Shown here: positions 36,760 through 45,138 of the stretch, in pieces
Numbering within the stretch: position 1 is the stretch's first letter
Layout: each line of letters starts with the position of its first letter
Assembly: GCA_965371785.1 (NCBI GenBank)
Contig: CBDUZS010000007.1
Coordinates: 1-58,494 of the forward strand
Direction: 5' to 3'
From: CBDUZS01 sp965371785
Lineage (GTDB): Bacteria > Fermentibacterota > Fermentibacteria > Fermentibacterales > JCC-6
DNA: 58,494 nucleotides
Notes under the pieces: generated by a model
Database searches by the model: none
Told to the model about the DNA's origin: nothing
Seen by the model: only the letters and a program-made list of their open reading frames with translations
Program-made: the position numbers and the translations under genes

Positions 36760-38124
36760 CTAGAAGAGAACTACTTCGAGCACAACCGTATCAAGTGTGT
36801 CTTCGGTTCCCTCGAACCGGAGAGTTGCGATACGCTCTTCGAGTTCTGGAAGTATGCTGAGGAAAAAACTGTCCGGAGGGGCCGTAACGAATACGTCGTA
36901 AACCGTTCCGTCCGACGCGATCCTGAAACTAATCGAGATGGATACCGGGAGGAGATAGGACACGGGAGCTGACTTCCTGTTCCAGTCCATCTGGATATCC
37001 TGCTCGAGTTGCTCGAGAGCGTTGCTCACATCAAGGCGGTACCTCGAGTCAGAACCAAGGACCAGCATTACGCTCCGTTCCCCGGCCTCGACATCGGAGG
37101 ATGGACTGTCTTCCATAGACTGAACGTCCTCTGACAGGGTCACAACCGCGGCGAAAACGACATCATTATCCCGGTATGTATCACCCTGGTAGTCAGCACT
37201 CTCGGGAGCAGACTGGGCAACGGTTTCGGTTTCGATACACTCTGTCACCGTGGAACCATCACCGGCAGACTGCCCGGTATGTTCCGCGGCACCATATCCT
37301 GCTGCTCCTTCCAGCCCTCCTCCACCGGCCATTACGGCCTCATCGGACTGCATGGACACTGATTCTACCGAACTGACGGCGCGTCCGGCCTCGAGGCCGA
37401 AGAAACCTGCCGGTTCCGTTTCCTGACAGATACCACCCGTGGCTGCACCCTCATTCTGAGGTGCGGAGCCTGATGACACATAGCCGTCGATAAACCCTGC
37501 GGTCTCCGCTTCCTGTTCGAAATGGGTGGATTGCATTTCATCATCCGGGGCGGCGCTTCCCATCACGCCAAGAACCCTATCGAGTGACTCGATGTCTTCA
37601 CCGGCTGAAGCGGGTACTTCCGGGAAGATCATCACGAGATCAGAAGTGGATATCAGACCGTTCTCCTCCAGAACGGTTTCTTCCCGTTCCTCGATCGTTT
37701 CGGCAACGTGCTCGTAGATCGTTTCGTCGAGACCGTCACCGTCGCTGATCCTTGTATCAGTGACCATGGTAGGTGAGACAGGTTCCACTGGAATCCGCTG
37801 GAGAAGTGTTTCGGAGGGGCCATCGATGATGAAGATCCTCACTCCGAGCAGCACCGCAACGAAAGCAGCGGCTACCGGGAGGGCAGTGCGGACCCAGCTC
37901 CTTCTGAACAACTTGTTCGTCAGTCTCTTCTCGAACGCGTTGAATTCGAAATCGGATGGAGAAGTGTACGATTTCCTCCAGGTATCCTCTATGAGCTTCT
38001 GCTTCTCGATCAGTCTCCTGCAGTCTGTACAGCCTGCGATGTGCTCTCTTACAGCAGCCTTTTCTTCGGTAGAGAGCTCACCGTCTATCAAAGCCATTAT
38101 TTTTTCAGAACCGGGGCAGTTCAT
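36760..38124 (-). CDS. Anti-sigma factor with zf-HC2 domain and long periplasmic region
   Basis: A protein of 454 residues. The cytoplasmic N-terminus has a zinc-binding anti-sigma motif (Cys3, then HIAGCTDC at about 28-35). One membrane helix follows (about 80-100, VAAAFVAVLLGVRIFII). The long outside part is acidic and of low complexity up to about residue 385. The last 70 residues (SISISFRIASDGTVYDVFVTAP...) resemble the C-terminal domain of TonB/AgmX-type proteins. It should hold the ECF sigma factor encoded just upstream until a signal reaches its outside domain. The genes overlap as ATGA, the usual sigma/anti-sigma arrangement. The C-terminal domain is an unusual sensor for this class. 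Confidence 0.8.
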   Translation of the reverse strand: MNCPGSEKIMALIDGELSTEEKAAVREHIAGCTDCRRLIEKQKLIEDTWRKSYTSPSDFEFNAFEKRLTNKLFRRSWVRTALPVAAAFVAVLLGVRIFIIDGPSETLLQRIPVEPVSPTMVTDTRISDGDGLDETIYEHVAETIEEREETVLEENGLISTSDLVMIFPEVPASAGEDIESLDRVLGVMGSAAPDDEMQSTHFEQEAETAGFIDGYVSSGSAPQNEGAATGGICQETEPAGFFGLEAGRAVSSVESVSMQSDEAVMAGGGGLEGAAGYGAAEHTGQSAGDGSTVTECIETETVAQSAPESADYQGDTYRDNDVVFAAVVTLSEDVQSMEDSPSSDVEAGERSVMLVLGSDSRYRLDVSNALEQLEQDIQMDWNRKSAPVSYLLPVSISISFRIASDGTVYDVFVTAPPDSFFLSILPELEERIATLRFEGTEDTLDTVVLEVVLF

Positions 38125-38720
38125 TTCGACTCACCCCCAAGCAGGTATTCAACGGCTGACCTGACCTGTCCCCTGGCCCTGTTGAGCCGGGACATCACGG
38201 TACCAATCGCAATATCGAGAGTCTCTGCGATCTCCGAGTAACTGAGTTCCGAATCAACTCTCAGTACGAACACGGCTCTGAGAGGTGGCGAGAGTTCTGT
38301 AACGGCTTCCCTGATCGCCGTTGCGAGCTGATTTGTGTGTGCGATCTCGAGCGAGTTATCAGGTATGCTCTGTCTTCCATCTGCTCCGTACTCCTCATCG
38401 AACAGTACTTCCCCGCGCCTCTTTCTCTTCTCCGAGAGGTTAATGGCAAGGTTAGTCACAATACGGTACATCCATGTGAAGAAGCGGTATCTGGTATCGA
38501 ACCCCTCCATAGCCTGCATTGCACGTATGAATGCATCCTGGGTGATATCCCAGGCATCGTCATCGTTCATGCACATCCGCCGAGCCACTCTGAAAACCCT
38601 CTTCTCATACTTTCTGACCAACCTGCCGAAGGCATCTCTGTTTCCTTTCCGTGCACTCTCCAGGAGTTCGAGGTCTCCGTCGGCATCGAGTGCGTTCAGC
38701 AGTAATACAGTCAGAAGCAA
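38121..38720 (-). CDS. ECF-type RNA polymerase sigma factor
   Basis: A protein of 199 residues with region 2 (about 20-95: FGRLVRKYEKRVFRVARRMC, DAWDITQDAFIRAMQAM, RYRFFTWMYRIVTNLAIN) and region 4 (about 135-190: LSPPLRAVFVLRVDSELSYSEIAE, GTVMSRLNRARG). This is the RpoE-like layout, with no region 1 or 3. The start is a TTG preceded by GAAGGA at good spacing, 11 bases after the DUF5683 gene. The anti-sigma gene follows with an ATGA overlap. It lies at the end of the lipid A and beta-barrel assembly genes, so it may control an envelope stress response. Its target promoters were not identified. Confidence 0.92.
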   Translation of the reverse strand: MLLTVLLLNALDADGDLELLESARKGNRDAFGRLVRKYEKRVFRVARRMCMNDDDAWDITQDAFIRAMQAMEGFDTRYRFFTWMYRIVTNLAINLSEKRKRRGEVLFDEEYGADGRQSIPDNSLEIAHTNQLATAIREAVTELSPPLRAVFVLRVDSELSYSEIAETLDIAIGTVMSRLNRARGQVRSAVEYLLGGESK

Positions 38721-38731
38721 TATCTATTCCT

Positions 38732-39274
38732 TCAGAAATTGAAGTAGAAGATAACTCCGAGCCCTGTTTCTCTCTCGAAGCTGCGGTTTTCGCCCTCGAA
38801 GCTGAACAGGTATGCATCGACGTAAGCATCGAACATCCCATAGAGCCAGGCAGCGGAGGTATACCATATAAGATCGATCCGTCTCTGTCTGTGTGTCTCG
38901 TACCTGCTCTCGTCGGCAGGATCTCCCGAGACCAGATAATCCTGTCTGGCATCCTCTGCAACAATATGTTCACGTACAAGCCATGCAAGAAGCCCTAGTT
39001 CGACCGTTCCCAGGATTACACCCTTCAGGGGCTCCCGGTTGTAGAACTGCCCCCAGCCGGGAAGGAGTGCGGAACGGAGAAGGGCTCCCGTCGGACTCTT
39101 CTTCAGAACGATGACAGGCTCGCCCTCATCTTCCTCGAGTGCCCGTGAACCCTCCGGTGAAGATTCCCGGACGGATTGGACTGTCTCAACAGGGTCTTCG
39201 TTCGGTTCGACTGGAGGAACGGAATTGTCGGGGATCTGCAGGAGCAGAAATGAGAGGACCATGAGCAGTGTCAT
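38732..39274 (-). CDS. DUF5683-like membrane protein
   Basis: A protein of 180 residues. An N-terminal hydrophobic segment is followed by an acidic linker (about 20-50) and the motif SALLPGWGQFYNREPLKGVI, which marks the DUF5683 family, then two or three membrane segments. The last residues (GLGVIFYFNF) look like an outer-membrane strand. The role is unknown. It lies 18 bases after lpxA and 11 before the ECF sigma gene, in the same operon. Confidence 0.7.
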   Translation of the reverse strand: MTLLMVLSFLLLQIPDNSVPPVEPNEDPVETVQSVRESSPEGSRALEEDEGEPVIVLKKSPTGALLRSALLPGWGQFYNREPLKGVILGTVELGLLAWLVREHIVAEDARQDYLVSGDPADESRYETHRQRRIDLIWYTSAAWLYGMFDAYVDAYLFSFEGENRSFERETGLGVIFYFNF

Positions 39275-39292
39275 GATGATCCCTTCCGCGAC

Positions 39293-40054
39293 TCAGCTGA
39301 CCACCCCTCGAGTGCTCGAGAGGATGAATTCAGCAAGCTCCTGGACATCCCGTCCCGAATCATCCTTGCTGAGCAGGGAAGTCGCCTTATCGGTAAGTGA
39401 TCCATCGTTTCTGAAGAGGAATCTGAACGCCTTTCTGAGTTTTTGGAGTCTCGAGTCGTCGAAACCATGCCTCCTGAGTCCTACGCTGTTGATCGAAACC
39501 ACTTTCAGCGGGTACCCGCCGGTCAGACAAAAAGGCGGAATGTCCTTATGGACCCTGAAGCCACCCCCTATCATCGAGTGGGCCCCGATTCTCACGAACT
39601 GGTGGACCGGAACAACACCACCGATGACTGCGCAGTCGCCGATCTCGACGTGCCCGGCGATATTGACTGCATTTGCGATGATCACACCGTTGCCTATTGT
39701 GCAATCGTGGGCAATGTGGACGTATGCCATTATGAAGCAATCGGTTCCGATGAGAGTCCTTCCCGTGGCGGCTGTGCCTCTGTTGATGTTGGCAAACTCA
39801 CGGATTACCGTGCGGTCTCCTATCTCGAGCGAAGTCTTTTCTCCGGCGTACTTGAGATCCTGAGGGTCGGTACCTATCACTGCAGATGGGCCGATTCTTA
39901 CGGAGGAACCGATCCTGGAAGGTCCCTGTACAATGGCATGGGCACCAATTTCAACACCTTCGCGAAGTACGACTTCCCGGCCGATGACCGCGTAAGGTCC
40001 GACTACAGTCGAGTCTGGAAGATCTGAATCAACCACAGCGGTAGGGTGGATCAT
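39293..40054 (-). CDS. lpxA: UDP-N-acetylglucosamine acyltransferase LpxA
   Basis: An enzyme of 253 residues, the normal length, that starts lipid A synthesis by adding a hydroxyacyl chain to UDP-GlcNAc. Hexapeptide repeats of the left-handed beta helix fill residues 1-180. The catalytic His is in YVHIAHDC (about 120), and ANINRGT and GGFRVHKDIPPF are typical of LpxA. A helical C-terminal domain follows. The ATG overlaps the stop of lpxC-fabZ by four bases. Confidence 0.96.
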   Translation of the reverse strand: MIHPTAVVDSDLPDSTVVGPYAVIGREVVLREGVEIGAHAIVQGPSRIGSSVRIGPSAVIGTDPQDLKYAGEKTSLEIGDRTVIREFANINRGTAATGRTLIGTDCFIMAYVHIAHDCTIGNGVIIANAVNIAGHVEIGDCAVIGGVVPVHQFVRIGAHSMIGGGFRVHKDIPPFCLTGGYPLKVVSINSVGLRRHGFDDSRLQKLRKAFRFLFRNDGSLTDKATSLLSKDDSGRDVQELAEFILSSTRGVVS

Positions 40055-41373
40055 TCTTTCTCCATGAGCATCGCCTTGAGGTCAGCTTCTGCCACCACGT
40101 TGTCATCAACTCTGGCAATACCTTTCATCTTACAGTATCGACCCCGCTGCTGTTCCATTGTAAGCTCGAAAACCAGCTGATCTCCGGGAACGACGGGTTT
40201 CCTGAATCTGACATTGTTCATCCCAGTAATGTAGACAAGCCAGTCATTTGCATTCTCTATGGCACTGAACAGCATAAGACCGCCGACCTGCGCCATGGCT
40301 TCGATAACGAGGACACCAGGCATTATGGGCTGTCCTGGGAAATGTCCCTGGAAGAACGGTTCATTTATCGTGACATTCTTGAACCCTACAATACTTTTGC
40401 CGGCGTCTATTTCTACGACCCTGTCGACGAGAAGGAATGGATACCTGTGAGGAAGAAGGCTCATCACGTCGCTGATATCCCAGGTTTTTCCTGACAGGGT
40501 TGAAATAGTAGAGCGTAACTTACTTCTGTAGACCTTGCTGACTTTTTTCACGAACTGAACGTTCGATGCATGACCCGATTTCGTGGAGATCACATGTCCT
40601 TTGAGCCTGACTCCCAGCAGAGAAAGATCGCCAAGGAGATCGAGAACCTTGTGCCGAACGAACTCGTCAGTGAAACGAAGTGATTCCTCGTTTAGAATGC
40701 CATTTTCTCCGATGACGATGGCGTTATCGAGAGTTCCCCCCCGAATAAGGTTCTTCTCCTGAAGAGCCTTTACATCTTTGTAGAGGCAGAATGTTCTCGC
40801 CGGGGCTATCTCGTCTCTGAACGTGTCGGGAGTGATGTCAATCGAGATGTACTGCGTGCCGATAATGGGATTGTCGTAATCTATCGTGAAGCTGATCTTC
40901 AGATGATCGCAGGGCACGACCGTGATATTCGCTCCGAATACCTCGACTCCAACAGGTTCGGTGATCTCGAGAACCTTTCTGGAAAAGCCCTCGAGAACCT
41001 TCACTCCCGCTCCCTCGAGAACATCGACATAGGTCCTGACTGAGCCATCGGAAGGCTCGGGAGGTTCTTCGGAATCGATCTCGATGAGAGCGTTGTCGAT
41101 TTCCAGACCGTACAGCGCCGAAAGGACATGTTCTACCGTGTGGATCTCGTAGTAGTTCTCACCAAGCGTCGTCCTGCGGGATTGCTCTTCCACCTGTCTT
41201 ACGTTGGTGCAATTCACATGTATTTCCGGATGATCGGGAATGTCCGTCCTCACGAATACCACTCCCGAGTTTGCAGGAGCGGGTTTGAACGTGATCGTGG
41301 TCTCGTTTCCAAGGTGAAGTCCGGTTCCCTTGTACTGAACAGTTCTTTCAAGTGTCGTCTGAAACCGGTGCAT
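40051..41373 (-). CDS. lpxC/fabZ: Bifunctional LpxC-FabZ fusion (lipid A deacetylase / hydroxyacyl-ACP dehydratase)
   Basis: One protein of 440 residues. The N-terminal 290 residues are LpxC, the zinc deacetylase that commits to lipid A synthesis: zinc ligands in HTVEHVLSALYG and in RHKVLDLLGDL. After a linker, residues about 297-440 are FabZ: LLPHRYPFLLVDRV with its catalytic His, and GVLVIEAMAQ with its catalytic Glu. FabZ dehydrates 3-hydroxyacyl-ACP and so competes with LpxA and LpxD for their acyl donor. The fusion is known in Bacteroidota and relatives. The ATG at 41373 is chosen because AGGGGAG lies before it; the open frame upstream of it belongs to lpxD in another phase. It sits two bases from lpxD and overlaps lpxA. 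Confidence 0.95.
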   Translation of the reverse strand: MHRFQTTLERTVQYKGTGLHLGNETTITFKPAPANSGVVFVRTDIPDHPEIHVNCTNVRQVEEQSRRTTLGENYYEIHTVEHVLSALYGLEIDNALIEIDSEEPPEPSDGSVRTYVDVLEGAGVKVLEGFSRKVLEITEPVGVEVFGANITVVPCDHLKISFTIDYDNPIIGTQYISIDITPDTFRDEIAPARTFCLYKDVKALQEKNLIRGGTLDNAIVIGENGILNEESLRFTDEFVRHKVLDLLGDLSLLGVRLKGHVISTKSGHASNVQFVKKVSKVYRSKLRSTISTLSGKTWDISDVMSLLPHRYPFLLVDRVVEIDAGKSIVGFKNVTINEPFFQGHFPGQPIMPGVLVIEAMAQVGGLMLFSAIENANDWLVYITGMNNVRFRKPVVPGDQLVFELTMEQQRGRYCKMKGIARVDDNVVAEADLKAMLMEKE

Positions 41374-41375
41374 GA

Positions 41376-42404
41376 TCACTCCCCTGGGGTTTCTTCCAGA
41401 TGTTTCCTGACAATTTGGTAGAATTCCGGAAGCCGTGACACAACGGCAGCTATCCTGAGCGAGCGTCTGTGGGGTCGGGCAGGGCTTCCAGACACCGTTT
41501 CTCCAGCCGGGATATCCTTGTCGACGCCAGACTGTGCGGTAACGACCGCTCGGTCTCCTATCTCCAGATGTCCGACCACTCCGCTCTGGCCTGCAAACAG
41601 AACGCCTGAGCCTACTTTTGTGCTTCCAGCAATACCTGTCTGCGCAGCCACGAAGCAACCGGGACCAAGGGTGACATTATGCGCCAGATGGATCAGGTTG
41701 TCTAGCTTTGTATGCCTGCAGATGACCGTGCTTCCGACCACGGATCTATCTATGCAGGTGTTTGCTCCAATCTCGACATCGTCCTCGACAACAACGTTAC
41801 CGTTCTGAGGGATTTTTTTGTGCCCTTCAGGGTCCGGAACGAAACCGAAACCATCCGATCCGAGAACTGCTCCACTATGGATGATCACCCTGTCTCCTAG
41901 AACCGTCTCCGCCTCCAGCACCACTCTGGGATGAATCTCGCAGTCCTTCCCCACCCGCACGAAGGGGCCGAGAAAGCAGCCGGCACCGATTGAACTTCCC
42001 TCCCCTACAGTGACCGAGCGATCGACTACAGTGTAAGCTCCCAGGTTTACACCTTCACCGAGAACTGCGGATTCATGGACTACCGCATGGGGGCTTATGC
42101 CTTCGAATCCACTGGCTCTGTCAGGTTGGAAGAGGATGAGTGACTCCCTGAAGGCCATATGGGCATGTTCGGTCAGTATCTGATTGCGGGCAGATGTTTC
42201 CACCTCTGCATCGACGATGACCGCAATTGCTTTTGTGGTCGAGAGGAACTTCCTGTACCTGGGATTGCCGTAGTAACACACCTGGCTCATGGATGCACCA
42301 CGGAGAGTGGAGACACCTGTGACGACAACATCACCATCGGGTCCGATCAGCTTGCCGGATAGCCTGGCTGCGAGTTCGGACAGCGTAATCTCAGTCTGAC
42401 CCAA
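41376..42404 (-). CDS. lpxD: UDP-3-O-acyl-glucosamine N-acyltransferase LpxD
   Basis: An enzyme of 342 residues that adds the second acyl chain in lipid A synthesis. A small N-terminal uridine-binding domain (about 1-100, with GVSTLRGAS) is followed by hexapeptide repeats. The catalytic region includes LDNLIHLAHNVTLG with its histidines, then GIAGSTKVGSG, and a short C-terminal helix ends the protein. The start is a TTG that overlaps the end of the skp-like gene by 14 bases; no better in-frame start exists near the family N-terminus. Confidence 0.95.
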   Translation of the reverse strand: MGQTEITLSELAARLSGKLIGPDGDVVVTGVSTLRGASMSQVCYYGNPRYRKFLSTTKAIAVIVDAEVETSARNQILTEHAHMAFRESLILFQPDRASGFEGISPHAVVHESAVLGEGVNLGAYTVVDRSVTVGEGSSIGAGCFLGPFVRVGKDCEIHPRVVLEAETVLGDRVIIHSGAVLGSDGFGFVPDPEGHKKIPQNGNVVVEDDVEIGANTCIDRSVVGSTVICRHTKLDNLIHLAHNVTLGPGCFVAAQTGIAGSTKVGSGVLFAGQSGVVGHLEIGDRAVVTAQSGVDKDIPAGETVSGSPARPHRRSLRIAAVVSRLPEFYQIVRKHLEETPGE

Positions 42405-42897
42405 TTACCGACAACCTTTCGAGAACCCTGTCAGTAATGTCTATTGCGGGTACGGCGAAGATGATAGTCCCCACGGACGCATCCAGGACGAGATCGAAAC
42501 CATCCTCTGTGGATATTTCTTCGACTGCTTCGTTAATTGCCGCAATGATTGGAGAGACAAGTTCTTCGTTTCGTCTCTCCAGGAGGCCTCCAGGGCCGAA
42601 CGTAGAAGCTGCATAGGTTTCCAGTTCGGTTTTCCGGAGCTCCAGAAGGTCTTCTCTTTCGCGTCTGCGCTCAGGGCTCATCATGAGTGTCCGGGACAGA
42701 TCACCTTCAATACCGTCGATTTCTTCCTGAAGTGAGTCCACGTGCATCTGCCATTCCTCGATCTCGTCCTCCAGCAGCTCACGGGCATCGGTTACATCCC
42801 CGAGTGACTCGAATATCCTGTCGGAATCTATCACAGCAATGCTGGTTGCCGCTGCAATAACAGCAGAAAGCAGTACGAGAACTGTAACTGATCTCAC
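42391..42897 (-). CDS. skp: OmpH/Skp-family periplasmic chaperone
   Basis: A protein of 168 residues. A signal peptide (MRSVTVLVLLSAVIAAATS) is followed by the short strand IAVIDSDRIF that opens OmpH/Skp proteins, then a long coiled-coil arm (about 40-120) and a closing strand segment (FDLVLDAS). Skp holds unfolded outer-membrane proteins on their way to BamA, whose gene lies 9 bases upstream. It sits between bamA and lpxD, the common bamA-skp-lpxD order. Confidence 0.85.
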   Translation of the reverse strand: MRSVTVLVLLSAVIAAATSIAVIDSDRIFESLGDVTDARELLEDEIEEWQMHVDSLQEEIDGIEGDLSRTLMMSPERRREREDLLELRKTELETYAASTFGPGGLLERRNEELVSPIIAAINEAVEEISTEDGFDLVLDASVGTIIFAVPAIDITDRVLERLSVIGSD

Positions 42898-42906
42898 AGA
42901 AACCTC

Positions 42907-45138
42907 CTAAAAACTGGTTCCTATCTGAAAATGGGGTCTCCAGCCTGGATCCGGTCCGTCGAAACCGTAAGCGTAGTCAAGCCCCAGAACGCCCAGCATG
43001 GGTACTTCCACCCGGATGCCGAGACCGGCACCCCGGTTCATCTCCGAGACGTTGGTAGATGAAATCGAACTCCAGGCATTGCCCGCGTCTCCGAAAAGAG
43101 CGAGCTGAATCTGATCGATTATACGAAGCCGGTATTCGGCAGACAGAATCAGCATGGTTCTGCCCCCAACCGTTTCGAAGCCCTCTACCGCACCAATTGT
43201 CCTCGAACCGTATCCCCGGAGACCGTAGAAGCCTGTTCCTCCCAGCTCGAACAGCTCGTATGCGGGAGGTTCGACACCTGCAAAACCTGCAATCAGACCG
43301 GCCCTGGCGCGAAGGGTAACGAAGAACCGCCAGAAAGCGGGAACGTACCAGTTGCTGTCGAGCAGGTATTTCTGGAAGCCGATATCACCACCCAGAAAGC
43401 CACCAGAGTACTCGGCTGACAAGGTGTTCATTGCCCCGTCTCCCGGAAACACCTTCCTGTCCCTGCTGTCCCTTGTGAGACTCAGGCGAATCGAGCTGTC
43501 CCACTGTGGCCAGTCAGTGTTCCGAAGTTCGTAGTAGTAGCTTGTGGAGTCGCTTGTTATGTCGAACACGTCCACACGCTGGAGGGTATACCTTATCGAA
43601 GCAGACGTGTAATCCAGCCAGGGAATCGGTCTTCCAAGGATGATCGAACCCCCGGTCTTTCGTTTGTCGTACTGGCTGTAATTGGATGTCGTATGGAACA
43701 GCTCCCCCCCGACCAGCAGCGGTGTGTCGCGAAACCAGGGCTCGGTGAAGGAGAGATGGATATCCTGCTTTGTCTTGGAGAACTGGTAATTCACAGCCAC
43801 CCTCTGTCCTCTGCCGAAGATGTTGTCTTCGGCGAACTCCAGGTACCCGTTGAGCCCGTCCTGGGCGCCGTAGCCGGCACCGACACCGGCCCGACCCGTC
43901 GTTTTCTCCACGACGTTGAAAATCAGATCCACATCCGGTGAGCCTTCAATCTCCCGAAAATCCGGATAGACATCGGAAAAGAAATTGAGATAGAAGACGT
44001 TACGTATGCTGCGGATAAAATCGGACCTCTGGAAGAGATCTCCCGGATAGACAGTAAGCTCCCTGCGTATCACGTTGTCAAGAGTTCTTGTGTTGCCCGC
44101 AATGTCGATTCGCCTGATGTGAGCCCTGTCTCCTTCGACGATATGGAAGGTTACGTCGAGAATGGAGTCGGAGCCTCTCGGTGTTACTTCAGGCGAGACA
44201 CTTGCGTAGAAGTGACCTCGCTCCTGGAAAATGGCGTAAAGGTTTTCCAGTGTGCTCTCTATGGTGCTTATCCTGTACTCTTCTCCCTCCTCGATCTTCG
44301 AGAGTTCGTACAGAAGGGAATCGGGAATAGCCTCGTTACCTTCGAAGAGCACATGACCGATGAAATAGAGATTTCCTTCGTCTATAGTGATGTCGATTCT
44401 CATGTGCCGACCGTCTTCGAGCATCGACTTCTCCACGGACAGCACTCTTGCATCCGGGTATCCGTGGTCGTGGTAGTAATTTTCCACCTTGCCCAGGTCC
44501 TCTTGAAAATCGGCCTCGTCGAATCGCCCCGACCGCCAGAATGAATCCTGTTTGGTTTTCATCCTTCCCCGCAGGCGACCGTCATCGAAAACCGTGTTGC
44601 CTTCGAATGCGATCTCCCCTACTCTGATGTCAGGTCCCTCTTCGCAAACGAATACGAGCTGACTTCGACCATCGGAATCGGGCGGATCCCACCTGGTTTC
44701 GACAACTGCTGCATGCCGGTTCTTGTCTGCGTACATGTGGAGCAGTATCTGCCTTGAGTACTCAATATCCGCCAGGGTAACCGTTTGTCCGGGGAACAGG
44801 GGAATCGAATCCCTTGCCTTGTTCTCATCGAGGCAATCCGTGTTCTCGAATACGAAATCGGCAAGGATAGGGTTTTCACTGACTCGAATCAGGATGTCGA
44901 GTATCCCGTCGGTGGAGTCCGCCAGTATCTCGACTTCACTGAAGTAACCAAGTGCGAAAAGGTCTCGTATTCCGGACTGGATGTCCAGCGGATTTGCCTG
45001 GTTCCCGGTCTGAAGTCCGGATGATCTGATGATAAGAGAATCACCAACGTATCCATTGCCCTCTACGGAAATTTCTCCGAGGGGTAGACCAAGCACCGTG
45101 ATCGATGCTGTTACCAGTGCAATAAGGGTGAGTTTCAC
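42907..45138 (-). CDS. bamA: Outer-membrane beta-barrel assembly protein BamA
   Basis: A protein of 743 residues. After a signal peptide (MKLTLIALVTASITVLG) come about five POTRA domains (20-400: ISVEGNGYVGD, VFENTDCLDEN, IAFEGNTVFDD, VLFEGNEAIPD, IDIAGNTRTLD) and a 16-strand Omp85 barrel ending in HFQIGTSF. The loop-6 motif is FYGLRGYGSRTIG, an LRGY form of the usual VRGF/Y. BamA folds barrels into the outer membrane and should also insert the SprA-like protein. The start is a GTG in a GTGA overlap with clpC. Confidence 0.95.
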   Translation of the reverse strand: MKLTLIALVTASITVLGLPLGEISVEGNGYVGDSLIIRSSGLQTGNQANPLDIQSGIRDLFALGYFSEVEILADSTDGILDILIRVSENPILADFVFENTDCLDENKARDSIPLFPGQTVTLADIEYSRQILLHMYADKNRHAAVVETRWDPPDSDGRSQLVFVCEEGPDIRVGEIAFEGNTVFDDGRLRGRMKTKQDSFWRSGRFDEADFQEDLGKVENYYHDHGYPDARVLSVEKSMLEDGRHMRIDITIDEGNLYFIGHVLFEGNEAIPDSLLYELSKIEEGEEYRISTIESTLENLYAIFQERGHFYASVSPEVTPRGSDSILDVTFHIVEGDRAHIRRIDIAGNTRTLDNVIRRELTVYPGDLFQRSDFIRSIRNVFYLNFFSDVYPDFREIEGSPDVDLIFNVVEKTTGRAGVGAGYGAQDGLNGYLEFAEDNIFGRGQRVAVNYQFSKTKQDIHLSFTEPWFRDTPLLVGGELFHTTSNYSQYDKRKTGGSIILGRPIPWLDYTSASIRYTLQRVDVFDITSDSTSYYYELRNTDWPQWDSSIRLSLTRDSRDRKVFPGDGAMNTLSAEYSGGFLGGDIGFQKYLLDSNWYVPAFWRFFVTLRARAGLIAGFAGVEPPAYELFELGGTGFYGLRGYGSRTIGAVEGFETVGGRTMLILSAEYRLRIIDQIQLALFGDAGNAWSSISSTNVSEMNRGAGLGIRVEVPMLGVLGLDYAYGFDGPDPGWRPHFQIGTSF

